From: CAZRHR01 sp964599915
Lineage (GTDB): Bacteria; Bacteroidota; Bacteroidia; CAIKAF01
Assembly: GCA_964599915.1 (NCBI GenBank)
Contig: CAZRHR010000011.1
Location: forward strand, 1-47,433
Reading direction: 5' to 3'
Length of the DNA stretch: 47,433 nucleotides
Shown: piece by piece, positions 17,521-26,094 of the stretch
Layout of the letters: each line of letters starts with the position of its first letter
Position numbering within the stretch: the stretch's first letter is position 1
Position numbers and translations under genes: made by a program
The notes under the pieces: generated by a model
The model's database searches: none
The model's input: only the letters and a program-made list of their open reading frames with translations
Told to the model about the DNA's origin: nothing

Positions 17521-17961
17521 ATGCGTAACGGAGTTCTGGTTTTTTTCATGTTTTTATGCGTTTCTGGAACCGCGTTTGGGAAAATTTACCAGCGTATATC
17601 AAGACCCGCCCTGCTCTCCATCATGAAAAAAAACGAGTTTAGAGGCGTTCCTAGCGATAAGAATAAACGCCATATCATCTTTATGATTGAAGGTTATAGG
17701 AGTCTTTTGATAGTGCATGAGAGTAAGAAAAGCATTCAGTGGTACATTGGATTTAATGACAGCAAAAAAGCCAACCTCACACGGGTAAACGAATGGAATA
17801 AAAACAGAAAATATTCGCGTTCCTATATAGACAACGAAGGGGATCCTGTCTTGGAACTGGACTTAGACCTCAGCGGTGGAGTGACGGGAGAAAGGATTGT
17901 GGACTTTCTTCAAACCTGCAAACTCTCCCTACCGCTATGGAAAAAAGAAGTGGTGGATTGA
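17521..17961 (+). CDS. Secreted YbjN-like protein, paralog 3 of 3
   Basis: The 146-residue product has a signal peptide (VFFMFLCVSGTAFG) and the same domain as its two upstream paralogs, with NEWNKNRKYSRSYIDNEGD and DLSGGVTGERIVDFLQTC. It is the most diverged of the three: Lys-rich, and lacking the EAES segment. ATG 17521 is chosen; a TTG at 17494 would add nine residues before the signal peptide and is unlikely. It is isolated from the others by a terminator and 550 bp of unusual DNA. Confidence 0.8.
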   Translation: MRNGVLVFFMFLCVSGTAFGKIYQRISRPALLSIMKKNEFRGVPSDKNKRHIIFMIEGYRSLLIVHESKKSIQWYIGFNDSKKANLTRVNEWNKNRKYSRSYIDNEGDPVLELDLDLSGGVTGERIVDFLQTCKLSLPLWKKEVVD

Positions 17962-18313
17962 ACCATTCTATCGGGCAATGCAGCATGACCTAAGCGCGTA
18001 TGCATTGGCAAAGATGATATTGAAGGTCCGCTAACCCGCAAGAATTTTTTTGACCTAGATTAAAGGATAAAAAGTAGGAATAAACACCCTCACTTAAGAT
18101 GTTCCTTTTCCTATCCACAGAATAGGAAATAATACAAACGAGCTTTAGTGGGTGTAATTGGCCAAAATGGTATCTCAAGGGCACAAGGGCGGTCAAACAA
18201 ACAATGCCTCATGTCCACGCTTAACCTTCTTATGCACAGTGAATACAACAGGTCCCATCGAACGTGCGCCCAACCACGAATCCCCGCGCCAGGGGGCGAA
18301 GCGATAGCCCGGA

Positions 18314-18354
18314 AATACAAAAGCCTTTGGTGATGAACCAAAGGCTTTTGTATT
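18314..18354. terminator. Long perfect hairpin between YbjN paralog 3 and nqrF; possible bidirectional terminator or REP-like element
   Basis: AATACAAAAGCCTTTGGT (18314-18331) and its exact inverse complement (18337-18354) form an 18-bp stem with a GATGA loop. It is flanked by GGGGGCGAAGCGATAGCCCGG on one side and GCGTAGCACCCGGTGCCGCC on the other. It lies 130 bp past the nqrF stop, far for a simple terminator, and the flanks resemble dispersed intergenic repeats. The remaining intergenic DNA (17962-18482) shows no gene. Confidence 0.6.
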
Positions 18355-18482
18355 GAGGACTATAAGCGTAGCACCCGGTGCCGCCACAAGACCATAAATG
18401 CTTAGGTCGACTGTTTGCTTTCCGGTACGAGCGTTTGGCGGCAGGCGCCCAAATGACTCATTTGACCGAAAAAAGAGGTTGA

Positions 18483-19781
18483 TTACCCTCCGAAGTCGTC
18501 GAAAGCTACGTTCTCATTGGGCACGCCCCAATCGTCTACCATTTTAAGGACGGCAGCGTTCATTTGGGGTGGACCGCAGAAGTAGAATTCAATTTCTTCG
18601 GGATCCGGATGCTTGCTCAGGTAATGGTCGATGAAGGCTTGGTGCACGAAGCCTAAGAATCCATCGCCATCATCGTCGATGCTTTTCTTCTCTTTCCAGT
18701 TGTCTTCGGGCATGGGCTCGGACAAGACAATATGGAATTTGAAGTTGGGGAATTCACGCTCAATGGCGCGGAAATGCTCAATATAGAACAGCTCACGCTT
18801 GGAACGTCCACCATACCAGTAACTAACTTTCCTGTTGGTTTTCAGGGTATGGAAAAGATGGAAAATATGTGCGCGAAGGGGGGCCATTCCGGCGCCACCA
18901 CCCACGTACACCATTTCGCGGTCTGTGTTTTTGATGAAGAATTCTCCGTAAGGACCGGAAATGGTCACTTTATCCCCGGGCTTGCGAGAGAATACATACG
19001 TTGAACAAATGCCGGGAGGTACGTTCATCCAGCGGTTTGCAGCGCGATCCCATGGGGGTGTCGCAATGCGGATGTTCAACATGATGATGTTTCCTTCCGC
19101 AGGGTGATTGGCCATGGAATAGGCACGGAAAATCGGCTCTTTCACATCGATGGACAAATCCCAAAGATTGAATTTATCCCAATCGGGCTTAAACTTATCT
19201 TTTCCGGCCGGATCATCAGGATGTGGGGCAATATCCATGTCGCTGAACTTGGCGGCATAAGCGGGTACATCAACTTGGATATAACCACCGGCTTGGAAGT
19301 CGAGGGTTTCGCCTTCGGGAAGTTTTACTACAAATTCTTTGATGAAGGTGGCCACGTTGTAATTGCTTACCACTTCACATTCCCACTTCTTAATTCCGAA
19401 GATTTCTTCGGGAATCTGGATGTTCATGTCTTGGCGAACTTTCACCTGACAACCCAGACGCCATTTGTCTTGGATTTGTTTGCGGGAGAAATAAGGCGCT
19501 TCGGTGGGTAGAATTTCTCCACCACCTTCTAACACTTGACACTTACACATGGCGCAAGTTCCTCCGCCTCCGCAAGCAGAAGGAAGGAAAATTTTGGCAT
19601 TTCCGAGCGTATTGAGCAAGGTGCTGCCGGCGGCCACTTCGATGGTGTCTTTGCCGTTAATGGTAATTTTTACGGGACCGGACTGGGTCAGTTTAGACTT
19701 CGCAAAAAGAAGCAGTGCCACCAACAAGAGAATGATGGTAAGGAAAACTGCTACAGATGCTATGATGAGTGTCGTATTCAT
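18483..19781 (-). CDS. nqrF: Na+-translocating NADH:quinone reductase subunit F
   Basis: NqrF is the NADH-oxidising entry subunit of the Na+-pumping respiratory complex. The 432-residue protein has an N-terminal membrane helix (residues 5-27), a plant-type [2Fe-2S] domain with Cys70, Cys76, Cys79 and Cys111, then a ferredoxin reductase-like FAD/NADH module with FRAYSMANH and GGGAGMAPLRAHIF. It ends in VAFDDFGG, the usual C-terminus. It is the last gene of the nqrABCDEF operon, 21 bp after nqrE. The spacing of cysteines equals that of the well studied Vibrio subunit. Confidence 0.98.
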   Translation of the reverse strand: MNTTLIIASVAVFLTIILLLVALLLFAKSKLTQSGPVKITINGKDTIEVAAGSTLLNTLGNAKIFLPSACGGGGTCAMCKCQVLEGGGEILPTEAPYFSRKQIQDKWRLGCQVKVRQDMNIQIPEEIFGIKKWECEVVSNYNVATFIKEFVVKLPEGETLDFQAGGYIQVDVPAYAAKFSDMDIAPHPDDPAGKDKFKPDWDKFNLWDLSIDVKEPIFRAYSMANHPAEGNIIMLNIRIATPPWDRAANRWMNVPPGICSTYVFSRKPGDKVTISGPYGEFFIKNTDREMVYVGGGAGMAPLRAHIFHLFHTLKTNRKVSYWYGGRSKRELFYIEHFRAIEREFPNFKFHIVLSEPMPEDNWKEKKSIDDDGDGFLGFVHQAFIDHYLSKHPDPEEIEFYFCGPPQMNAAVLKMVDDWGVPNENVAFDDFGG

Positions 19782-19802
19782 ATCAAAACAATTTGGAGGA
19801 GG

Positions 19803-20417
19803 TTAAAGTTTGATACCTGCAAAACTGAGAAAGGCCAGACCCATAAGTCCGGTGAGGATAAAAGCCATGCCTAATCCACGGACAGGAGCGGGAACATTAG
19901 AGTATCTGATTTTCTCCCGAATGGCGGCGATGGCAATAATGGCGATGGCCCAGCCCACGCCGGAACCAAGTCCGAACACGGTGGCTTCTCCCACGGAATT
20001 ATAAGAACGCTCCACCATAAAAAGTGCGCCACCAAGAATGGCACAGTTTACCGCAATCAAGGGTAAGAAAATCCCCAAGGAAGCGTAAAGTGAAGGGGAG
20101 AATTTCTCAACGGCCATTTCCACCAGTTGAACCATGGCGGCAATAACGGCGATGAACATGATAAAGGTGAGGAAGCTAAGATCCACTGTAGCGAGGTCCG
20201 CACTTATCCAAGCCAGGGCACCTTCTCTGAGCAAATATTTTTCCAGCAAAAAGTTCACGGGAATAATGATACCCAATACGAAGATCACAGCCACGCCTAA
20301 ACCGGTGGCCGTAGATACTTTCTTAGACACGGCCAGATAAGAGCACATGCCAAGGAAGTAAGCGAAGATCATGTTGTCCACAAAAATGGACTTCACGAAT
20401 ATGTTTATTAGTTCCAT
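19803..20417 (-). CDS. nqrE: Na+-translocating NADH:quinone reductase subunit E
   Basis: A 204-residue integral membrane subunit with six predicted helices, homologous to NqrD. Cys25 in FLGMCSYLAVS and the cysteine in AVNCAILGG are the conserved residues that, with two from NqrD, hold the intramembrane iron-sulfur centre. Length and order fit the family. Confidence 0.98.
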   Translation of the reverse strand: MELINIFVKSIFVDNMIFAYFLGMCSYLAVSKKVSTATGLGVAVIFVLGIIIPVNFLLEKYLLREGALAWISADLATVDLSFLTFIMFIAVIAAMVQLVEMAVEKFSPSLYASLGIFLPLIAVNCAILGGALFMVERSYNSVGEATVFGLGSGVGWAIAIIAIAAIREKIRYSNVPAPVRGLGMAFILTGLMGLAFLSFAGIKL

Positions 20418-20446
20418 AGGTTTTAAAATTTGGAGCTATTCCGGAA

Positions 20447-21118
20447 TTAGTTGGCTTCGATGAGTTTTTGGTTGCGGCTCCGCTGCCACCAGATGATGGC
20501 ACCTACTAAAATCAGGGCCATGGGTGGAAGGATGAATAATCCATTGTTCACATACCCTAAATCGTAAAGGGCTTGTGGAACCAACTGGAATCCCATAATT
20601 TTTCCACTACCAAACAGCTCTCGCAACACAGCTACACCCACGAGAATCACGGAGTAACCAATACCATTTCCAATTCCATCTAAAAAGGAAGGCCATGGTT
20701 TATTGCCAAGGGCAAAAGCTTCAAGACGTCCCATGATGATGCAGTTGGTGATAATCAGTCCAACGAACACGGAAAGTGCTTTGCTGGTATCGTAAGCAAA
20801 GGCTTTTAGACCTAAGTCTACGAGTGTAACTAGGGTGGCTACAATGACCAATTGAACAATAATCCGAATCCGGTTGGGAATAATATTCCGCATGAGAGAA
20901 ATGATTAGGTTACCGAAAGCGGCCACAAAAATCACTCCTATACACATGAACAAAGCAGGTTTTACCTGAACAGTTACGGCAAGGGCTGAACAAATACCTA
21001 GTACCTGTACGGTAATTGGGTTATTGTCGTCCAATGGATCGGAAAGAAGTTTCCTGTTTTTTGCTGAAAACAAGGGTTCAGCAGGTGCCTTTGGGGCTTT
21101 TACAGCAGTTTCGCTCAT
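20447..21118 (-). CDS. nqrD: Na+-translocating NADH:quinone reductase subunit D
   Basis: A 223-residue membrane subunit pairing with NqrE. The membrane part carries Cys43 in VLGICSALAVT and the cysteine in ITNCIIMGRLEAF. The first 20 residues (Ala/Pro/Lys-rich) precede the conserved LLSDPLDDNNPITVQVLG start. Its ATG overlaps the nqrC stop by 4 bp, so translation is coupled. Confidence 0.98.
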   Translation of the reverse strand: MSETAVKAPKAPAEPLFSAKNRKLLSDPLDDNNPITVQVLGICSALAVTVQVKPALFMCIGVIFVAAFGNLIISLMRNIIPNRIRIIVQLVIVATLVTLVDLGLKAFAYDTSKALSVFVGLIITNCIIMGRLEAFALGNKPWPSFLDGIGNGIGYSVILVGVAVLRELFGSGKIMGFQLVPQALYDLGYVNNGLFILPPMALILVGAIIWWQRSRNQKLIEAN

Positions 21119-21963
21119 GGTACAACGGTTAACTGGTTCAACGTGTCAACATTCACAACCGTGCTGTCGATGGCTAAGCTATCAGCTGGCGCAGCAGCAG
21201 TTTCAGGTAAGGTGAGGTTTTTGTTGGCAAAAAGGACAAAAGCACGTAAAAATTTGCCAAGCATGTCCGATAATCCATTGGACGTAATGGTTCCGCCAGA
21301 AATACCTTCTACTACATAGGTGTATTCCGGGCTGTTTGCCGCAACACGTCCAGGTTTTTCTACATGAAGATAGGTTTCTCCTCCCCCTAGAGCAGCGATG
21401 AGTTTACGAGAATCGCCAGAGGGACGAAATTGCTTCTGGAAGTTTTCTGTATTAATTTCAGCGCCTAAGCCAGGAGTTTCAGACTTGTGATCAAATACGG
21501 CATTGGCGACGGTTTGTAAATCGCTCTCTACGGCTAAAAAGCCCCAAATAGGACCCCAAAGTCCAACGCCTTGCATGGCTACCACATAGCGGGTTTTTCC
21601 ATCCTTTACATGCTTGTACACAGGATAGAGTGCAGATTCAGCTTCGGCACCCTTTTTCTTTTGCTCTGCGGCCAAATCAATATTAAAGACCTCTTCTCCT
21701 TCTTTCACTTTGGTGCCATCGGCAGTGTAAGCATACATAGCCACGATTTCTTCGTCGAAACGAGCGTCGGCCACTTCTCTGGTCAAGGTCTCTGCAGACT
21801 CACCTGTTGCCGCCAAAAGGATGCTTTGCTTTTTCTCCTTTTTTAAACTGGACAAATAGGCAGGCTTGGTAGATTCATTGGCAATGGTAAGAACCACCCC
21901 TACGGCCACCACCAATGCAGCGGCAAAAATGAAAATATAGCTGTTACTTTCTTTGTTAAGCAT
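21115..21963 (-). CDS. nqrC: Na+-translocating NADH:quinone reductase subunit C
   Basis: NqrC carries a covalently bound FMN on the periplasmic side. The 282-residue protein has one N-terminal membrane helix and the FMN-attachment motif ISGGTITSNG with Thr225 as acceptor; the usual SGAT reads SGGT here. About 30 extra residues rich in Ala, Asp and Ser follow the domain at the C-terminus. The ApbE flavin transferase needed for attachment is not in this window. It overlaps nqrB by 8 bp and nqrD by 4 bp. Confidence 0.97.
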   Translation of the reverse strand: MLNKESNSYIFIFAAALVVAVGVVLTIANESTKPAYLSSLKKEKKQSILLAATGESAETLTREVADARFDEEIVAMYAYTADGTKVKEGEEVFNIDLAAEQKKKGAEAESALYPVYKHVKDGKTRYVVAMQGVGLWGPIWGFLAVESDLQTVANAVFDHKSETPGLGAEINTENFQKQFRPSGDSRKLIAALGGGETYLHVEKPGRVAANSPEYTYVVEGISGGTITSNGLSDMLGKFLRAFVLFANKNLTLPETAAAPADSLAIDSTVVNVDTLNQLTVVP

Positions 21964-23170
21964 GGCTCAGGGCTTTAGCACGTTTCAGACGACGGTTAAT
22001 GTTTCCTTGCACTACATAGTAGTCTACCAATGGGGCCATCACATTCATGAACAAAATGGCCAACATCATTCCTTCTGGATAAGCTGGATTGAGCACACGA
22101 ATAATCACAGCCAATACCCCGATGAGAAAACCATAAATGTATTTTCCTGTCTGGGTTTGGGAAGCCGTTACAGGATCCGTTGCCATAAAGACCGCACCGA
22201 AGGCAAACCCACCAAACACAAGATGAAACTGGGGTGGAAGTGCCAAATACGGATTGTCAGGGAAAGAACTTGCCAATCCATTCAAAAGGAATCCCATGGC
22301 CAAAGCGCCCAGTACCGTGCTCACCATAATTCTCCAACTTCCAATTCCGGTAGCGATAAGTAAAATGGCACCAAGTAAAATGGCAAGGGTAGAAGTTTCT
22401 CCAACGGAACCGGGAATAAATCCAAGGAAGCCTTGCATAAACAGGTCTGAACTGTTAGCAATGGTTTGGCCACCTAAATGGGTAATGCCATCACCAGCCT
22501 TGATAAATTGAGCCAAGGCTGTTTCTCCTGTGTAGCCATCGACTAAGGTTTGTCCACCATTGGCCACGCCGGAAATCCATACTTTATCACCGGACAATTG
22601 CGCGGGATAAGCGAAGAACAAGAAGGCGCGGGCGGTTAATGCCACATTCAATACGTTCATTCCTGTGCCGCCGAACACTTCTTTGCCAATCACTACGGCG
22701 AAAATCACTGCAATGGCCAGCATCCAAAGGGGAAGGTCGGGAGGACAAACCAAAGGAATCAACATTCCGGACACAAGATATCCTTCGTTGATTTGGTGTC
22801 CTTTGATGATGCAGAATAAGAATTCTACCCCAAGACCCACGGCATAAGATACCACCACCATGGGCAGCACTTTCCATGCGCCATAAATGACTTTGTCCAT
22901 AAAGGTGGCAGTTTCTCCCAACGCGAGGAAATATTGGTGTCCTACGTTGAAAATGCCAAAAAGTAAGGCAGGAACCATGGCAAGCACCACCATAATCATG
23001 GTGCGCTTTAGGTCAATGCCGTCCCGAATGTGGGTGCCTTTGTGGGTGGTGTGCCCAGGCACAAAAAGGAAAGTAGCAAAACCGTCATAAAGCGGCCAGT
23101 ACTTGTGGAGTTTGCCACCTTCGCGGAAGGAGGGCTCCAACTTTTCCATTAAGTTGCGTAATGGTTTCAT
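21956..23170 (-). CDS. nqrB: Na+-translocating NADH:quinone reductase subunit B
   Basis: NqrB is the main membrane subunit, holding riboflavin and a covalent FMN and forming the sodium and quinone path. The 404-residue protein has about ten helices. GYTGETALAQ places the FMN-acceptor threonine at 216. NEGYLVSGMLIPLVCPP and FGGTGMNVLNVALTARAF are family signatures. Confidence 0.98.
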   Translation of the reverse strand: MKPLRNLMEKLEPSFREGGKLHKYWPLYDGFATFLFVPGHTTHKGTHIRDGIDLKRTMIMVVLAMVPALLFGIFNVGHQYFLALGETATFMDKVIYGAWKVLPMVVVSYAVGLGVEFLFCIIKGHQINEGYLVSGMLIPLVCPPDLPLWMLAIAVIFAVVIGKEVFGGTGMNVLNVALTARAFLFFAYPAQLSGDKVWISGVANGGQTLVDGYTGETALAQFIKAGDGITHLGGQTIANSSDLFMQGFLGFIPGSVGETSTLAILLGAILLIATGIGSWRIMVSTVLGALAMGFLLNGLASSFPDNPYLALPPQFHLVFGGFAFGAVFMATDPVTASQTQTGKYIYGFLIGVLAVIIRVLNPAYPEGMMLAILFMNVMAPLVDYYVVQGNINRRLKRAKALSHA

Positions 23171-23203
23171 GGAAACAGGTGCGTGTTAAAAGTCTGTTTT
23201 GAA

Positions 23204-24592
23204 TTAACCGTGGTGATGTTCTTCCGGCTTCATAGAATCGACCAACTCACCATAAAGCTGCAACATGGCACCTTCTACAATGGCTTGTGATTCAATTTTA
23301 GACGTACAAACAAATTCACAAAGGGCAAAATCTTCCGGAACTACTTCGTAGATACCAAGTTGTTCTTGTTTTTCTATATCGCTAGTAATAATGGCTTTGA
23401 GCAATTGCACGGGTAAAATATCCAAAGGAAAAACCTTTTCATATTCACCTGTAACCACAAATGCGCGCTCTTCCCCATTCATACTGGTGTTCAAGTTATA
23501 CTTTTTACCTGGCATCGCCCAGCTGAAAAACGTACGAGAAAGACTGAATTTATTGAATCCAGGAGCAATCCAGCCAAAAAATTCGGGTTCCCCGCCTTCT
23601 TCTATCAAGGTCACTTGGTTCTCGAAATAACCAAGATAGCCGTCTTTACCCACTTTTCTACCGGTAAATACATTTCCGGAAATCCAGCGTTGATGTGCGC
23701 CATTGGTTTGCGCGTCGGTAATGAGACTGGCCATGGGTGCACCGCCAAGGGTGCGAACATATTTTCTTTCTTTTAATCCTCCGCCGGTTAAAGCCACCAA
23801 CCGGGTCGCATCGAAACGACCGGTCTGGATAAATTTCCCGATGGCAATCACTTCCTGAACGCCGGAGGTCCAAACCACTTCTCCACGATTGATGGGAGAA
23901 ATAAGTCCAATTTGGGTGCTCAACAAGCCCGATGGATGTGGGCCATCGAAAGTATGTACTTGCGCTGCTTTGGTTTGAAGGAATGCAGTAGATTTTGTTT
24001 TTTGTGCGTGAACACCTAAATGAACTTTCGCACCGGAAACCTTTGCCAAGGCTTGAAGTCCCAACTCAAATGCTTCTTCCTGGCCTTGAACCACAAAATC
24101 GAAGTCGGGCGCAAGGGGAGCCGAATCAAATGCCGAAACGAAAACCGCCTTAGGCTTTAATTCAGGAAAAGCAATGGCGTTGTAAGGACGCATTTTGATA
24201 CCTGACCAAAGACCAGCCTGACAAAGTTTTTCCGTGAGGTCTTCTGCAGAAATAGAAGATAGAGCAATGGCACCATGTTCTACGTAGCGGGTGTCTTTGT
24301 CCGCCAGAATTTTTATGCCTAACAATTTCCGCTTAGCGCCGCGCACCACTTCAACCACCTCACCGCTTACAGGCGAGACAATTTTATGAGCCTCATTGTT
24401 CTTATCGAACATGATGGGCGTACCAGCCAATACCTCGTCTCCGGCAGTGACCAACGTCTTTGGACGGATGCCAAAGAAATCTTCCGGGGAAACCATGATG
24501 GTGTGAAGTGCTCCACTTCCTACAACCACCTTGTCCGCTTCTCCTACCAGTCTGATATCCAGACCTTTCTTGATTTTATGAACTTGACCCAT
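23204..24592 (-). CDS. nqrA: Na+-translocating NADH:quinone reductase subunit A
   Basis: First gene of the nqr operon. The 462-residue peripheral subunit starts HKIKKGLDIRLVGEAD and contains HTIMVSPEDFFGIRPKT and VHLGVHAQKTKSTAFL, and PLDILPVQLLKAI near the C-terminus, all typical of NqrA. It lies at the cytoplasmic face. A TAnnTTTG promoter element lies 25 bases upstream. Confidence 0.98.
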   Translation of the reverse strand: MGQVHKIKKGLDIRLVGEADKVVVGSGALHTIMVSPEDFFGIRPKTLVTAGDEVLAGTPIMFDKNNEAHKIVSPVSGEVVEVVRGAKRKLLGIKILADKDTRYVEHGAIALSSISAEDLTEKLCQAGLWSGIKMRPYNAIAFPELKPKAVFVSAFDSAPLAPDFDFVVQGQEEAFELGLQALAKVSGAKVHLGVHAQKTKSTAFLQTKAAQVHTFDGPHPSGLLSTQIGLISPINRGEVVWTSGVQEVIAIGKFIQTGRFDATRLVALTGGGLKERKYVRTLGGAPMASLITDAQTNGAHQRWISGNVFTGRKVGKDGYLGYFENQVTLIEEGGEPEFFGWIAPGFNKFSLSRTFFSWAMPGKKYNLNTSMNGEERAFVVTGEYEKVFPLDILPVQLLKAIITSDIEKQEQLGIYEVVPEDFALCEFVCTSKIESQAIVEGAMLQLYGELVDSMKPEEHHHG

Positions 24593-24616
24593 AGCGTTTG
24601 GCGCTTTTTAGCGGTG

Positions 24617-24624
24617 CAAAGTTA
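24617..24624 (-). promoter_or_regulatory. Candidate -7 element (TAACTTTG) for the nqr operon
   Basis: The minus strand reads TAACTTTGCACC, an exact TAnnTTTG match 25 bases before the nqrA ATG, in the divergent gap with the T9SS plug gene. A TTTG lies further upstream but at wider spacing than the usual 19-20 bases. Confidence 0.6.
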
Positions 24625-24825
24625 AAAATTGCTTTATAGCTTGTATCCCTCAAATGCCCTTAATTTTTCTTTTTATCCGAATATTACTGGTCTAACAACG
24701 AAAATTCATTTCAGGTTTTCAACAGAACTCGAATTTTGGCGATGTTTTTTGTGTCAAAAAGCACAATTTCTTTGAAAAACAAGCGCTATACCTATGGTTT
24801 TCACCAAAATCACGACCTTTAGGCC

Positions 24826-26094
24826 ATGCGTAGATTAAGTTTCATTTTTCTTTGTTTTTTGAGCGTTTCCCTTCGGGCGGCTACCCCTCCCAATGCAGAT
24901 GGCATTTTTCGGCCGTCCATTGGTGCGGCTGACATTCATCCCATCAACGAACCTTTATTGCCCGCCATTTATGAATTGAACTCCAACCAACAATTGATCG
25001 TCCAATTTGATGAATTTGGTTACGAGCCCAGAGATTACGCTTATCGTATTCGCCACTGCCTGTATGACTGGTCTTCTTCCGACCTGAACTTTATGCAGTT
25101 TCTCAATGGTTTTGAGGCTTTTGATGTTTTGGAATATGGGTTCTCCAACAACACCACACGACATTACACGCATTACCAGTTTACCATTCCCTCAGACATG
25201 ATGAAACCTACCCTTGCTGGCAACTATGTCGTGGAGGTTTTTTTGAAAGAAGAACCTGAAAATGTGGTTTTTCGACGCCGCTTTATGGTGCTGGATGCGA
25301 TGGTTCCGGTGGGTGCCAAAATCCGGAATGCCTCTATGGCAGACCAGCGTCTTTCCCACCAAGAAATCTATTTTACTTTGTCCACCACTTTCCTGAACCT
25401 CCAGAATGTGTTTGATGACCTTAAAATTGTCATTTGTCAAAACCGACGATGGGACAATGCAAGGTTCGATGTAAAACCACGCTACATTGAATCGGACCGC
25501 CTCGTGTACGATTATGCTACAGGCGAACTCGGATTTCCCGGCGGCAACCAGTATCGGATGCTGGACTTAAAATCCATGGTGGCGACCCGTGACCCGGTGA
25601 TTGGCTATGAAAACATCAATGGTGTTTTCTACGCCCGCCTCAGGCCAGATGCACCACGAAACCGATTAAGCTATTCAGATATTCCGGATATCAATGGGAA
25701 ATTTGTGTACCACAACCAAGAAAACATGGCCCAAACCGTAGATCCGGATTATGTGACTGTCAATTTTGTGTTACAACCTGGTGCTCTTTTTGAAAATGCG
25801 GACGTGTACCTCACCGGTGGCTTTGCCTTTGGCCAAATCTTGGAACGCTACCGACTTAAAGCCGATCGGGCTAGAAACATGTATTTCCTATCTGTTCCGC
25901 TAAAACAAGGATACTACAACTACCAATATGTGGTGGTAAAAAAAGATGCTCCACAAGGACTCACCGGGCCTATTGAAGGAGATTTTGCCATGGCTGAAAA
26001 TGATTATAGTGTGTTTGTTTACCTGCGACAGCCGGGCGATTTAACGCACCGACTCGTGGGATTTACCGAGATTAATTCAAATGGCAATCGGTAA
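24826..26094 (+). CDS. T9SS translocon plug protein (DUF5103 / T9SS_plug family)
   Basis: The 422-residue exported protein starts with a signal peptide (to about LRAAT). The body has the features of the DUF5103 family: YELNSNQQLIVQFDEFG, YRIRHCLYDWSSSDLNFMQ, MKPTLAGNYVVEVF and a second immunoglobulin-like half (DVYLTGGFAFGQ, KQGYYNYQYVVV). In Flavobacterium johnsoniae this family supplies the Plug that closes the periplasmic side of the SprA outer-membrane translocon. By analogy it should gate T9SS export here. It overlaps the downstream FGE-like gene by 14 bp. No other T9SS core gene (sprA, gldKLMN) is in the window. Confidence 0.88.
   Translation: MRRLSFIFLCFLSVSLRAATPPNADGIFRPSIGAADIHPINEPLLPAIYELNSNQQLIVQFDEFGYEPRDYAYRIRHCLYDWSSSDLNFMQFLNGFEAFDVLEYGFSNNTTRHYTHYQFTIPSDMMKPTLAGNYVVEVFLKEEPENVVFRRRFMVLDAMVPVGAKIRNASMADQRLSHQEIYFTLSTTFLNLQNVFDDLKIVICQNRRWDNARFDVKPRYIESDRLVYDYATGELGFPGGNQYRMLDLKSMVATRDPVIGYENINGVFYARLRPDAPRNRLSYSDIPDINGKFVYHNQENMAQTVDPDYVTVNFVLQPGALFENADVYLTGGFAFGQILERYRLKADRARNMYFLSVPLKQGYYNYQYVVVKKDAPQGLTGPIEGDFAMAENDYSVFVYLRQPGDLTHRLVGFTEINSNGNR

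Noticed and set aside
18111..18387. Short frames on both strands between YbjN paralog 3 and nqrF
   Set aside because: They overlap the palindrome and have no start context or family match.
18483..24592. Rnf complex instead of Nqr
   Set aside because: Subunits match NqrA (peripheral, no Fe-S), NqrF (ferredoxin plus FAD/NADH domains) and gene order A-F of Nqr; RnfB and RnfC iron-sulfur proteins are absent.
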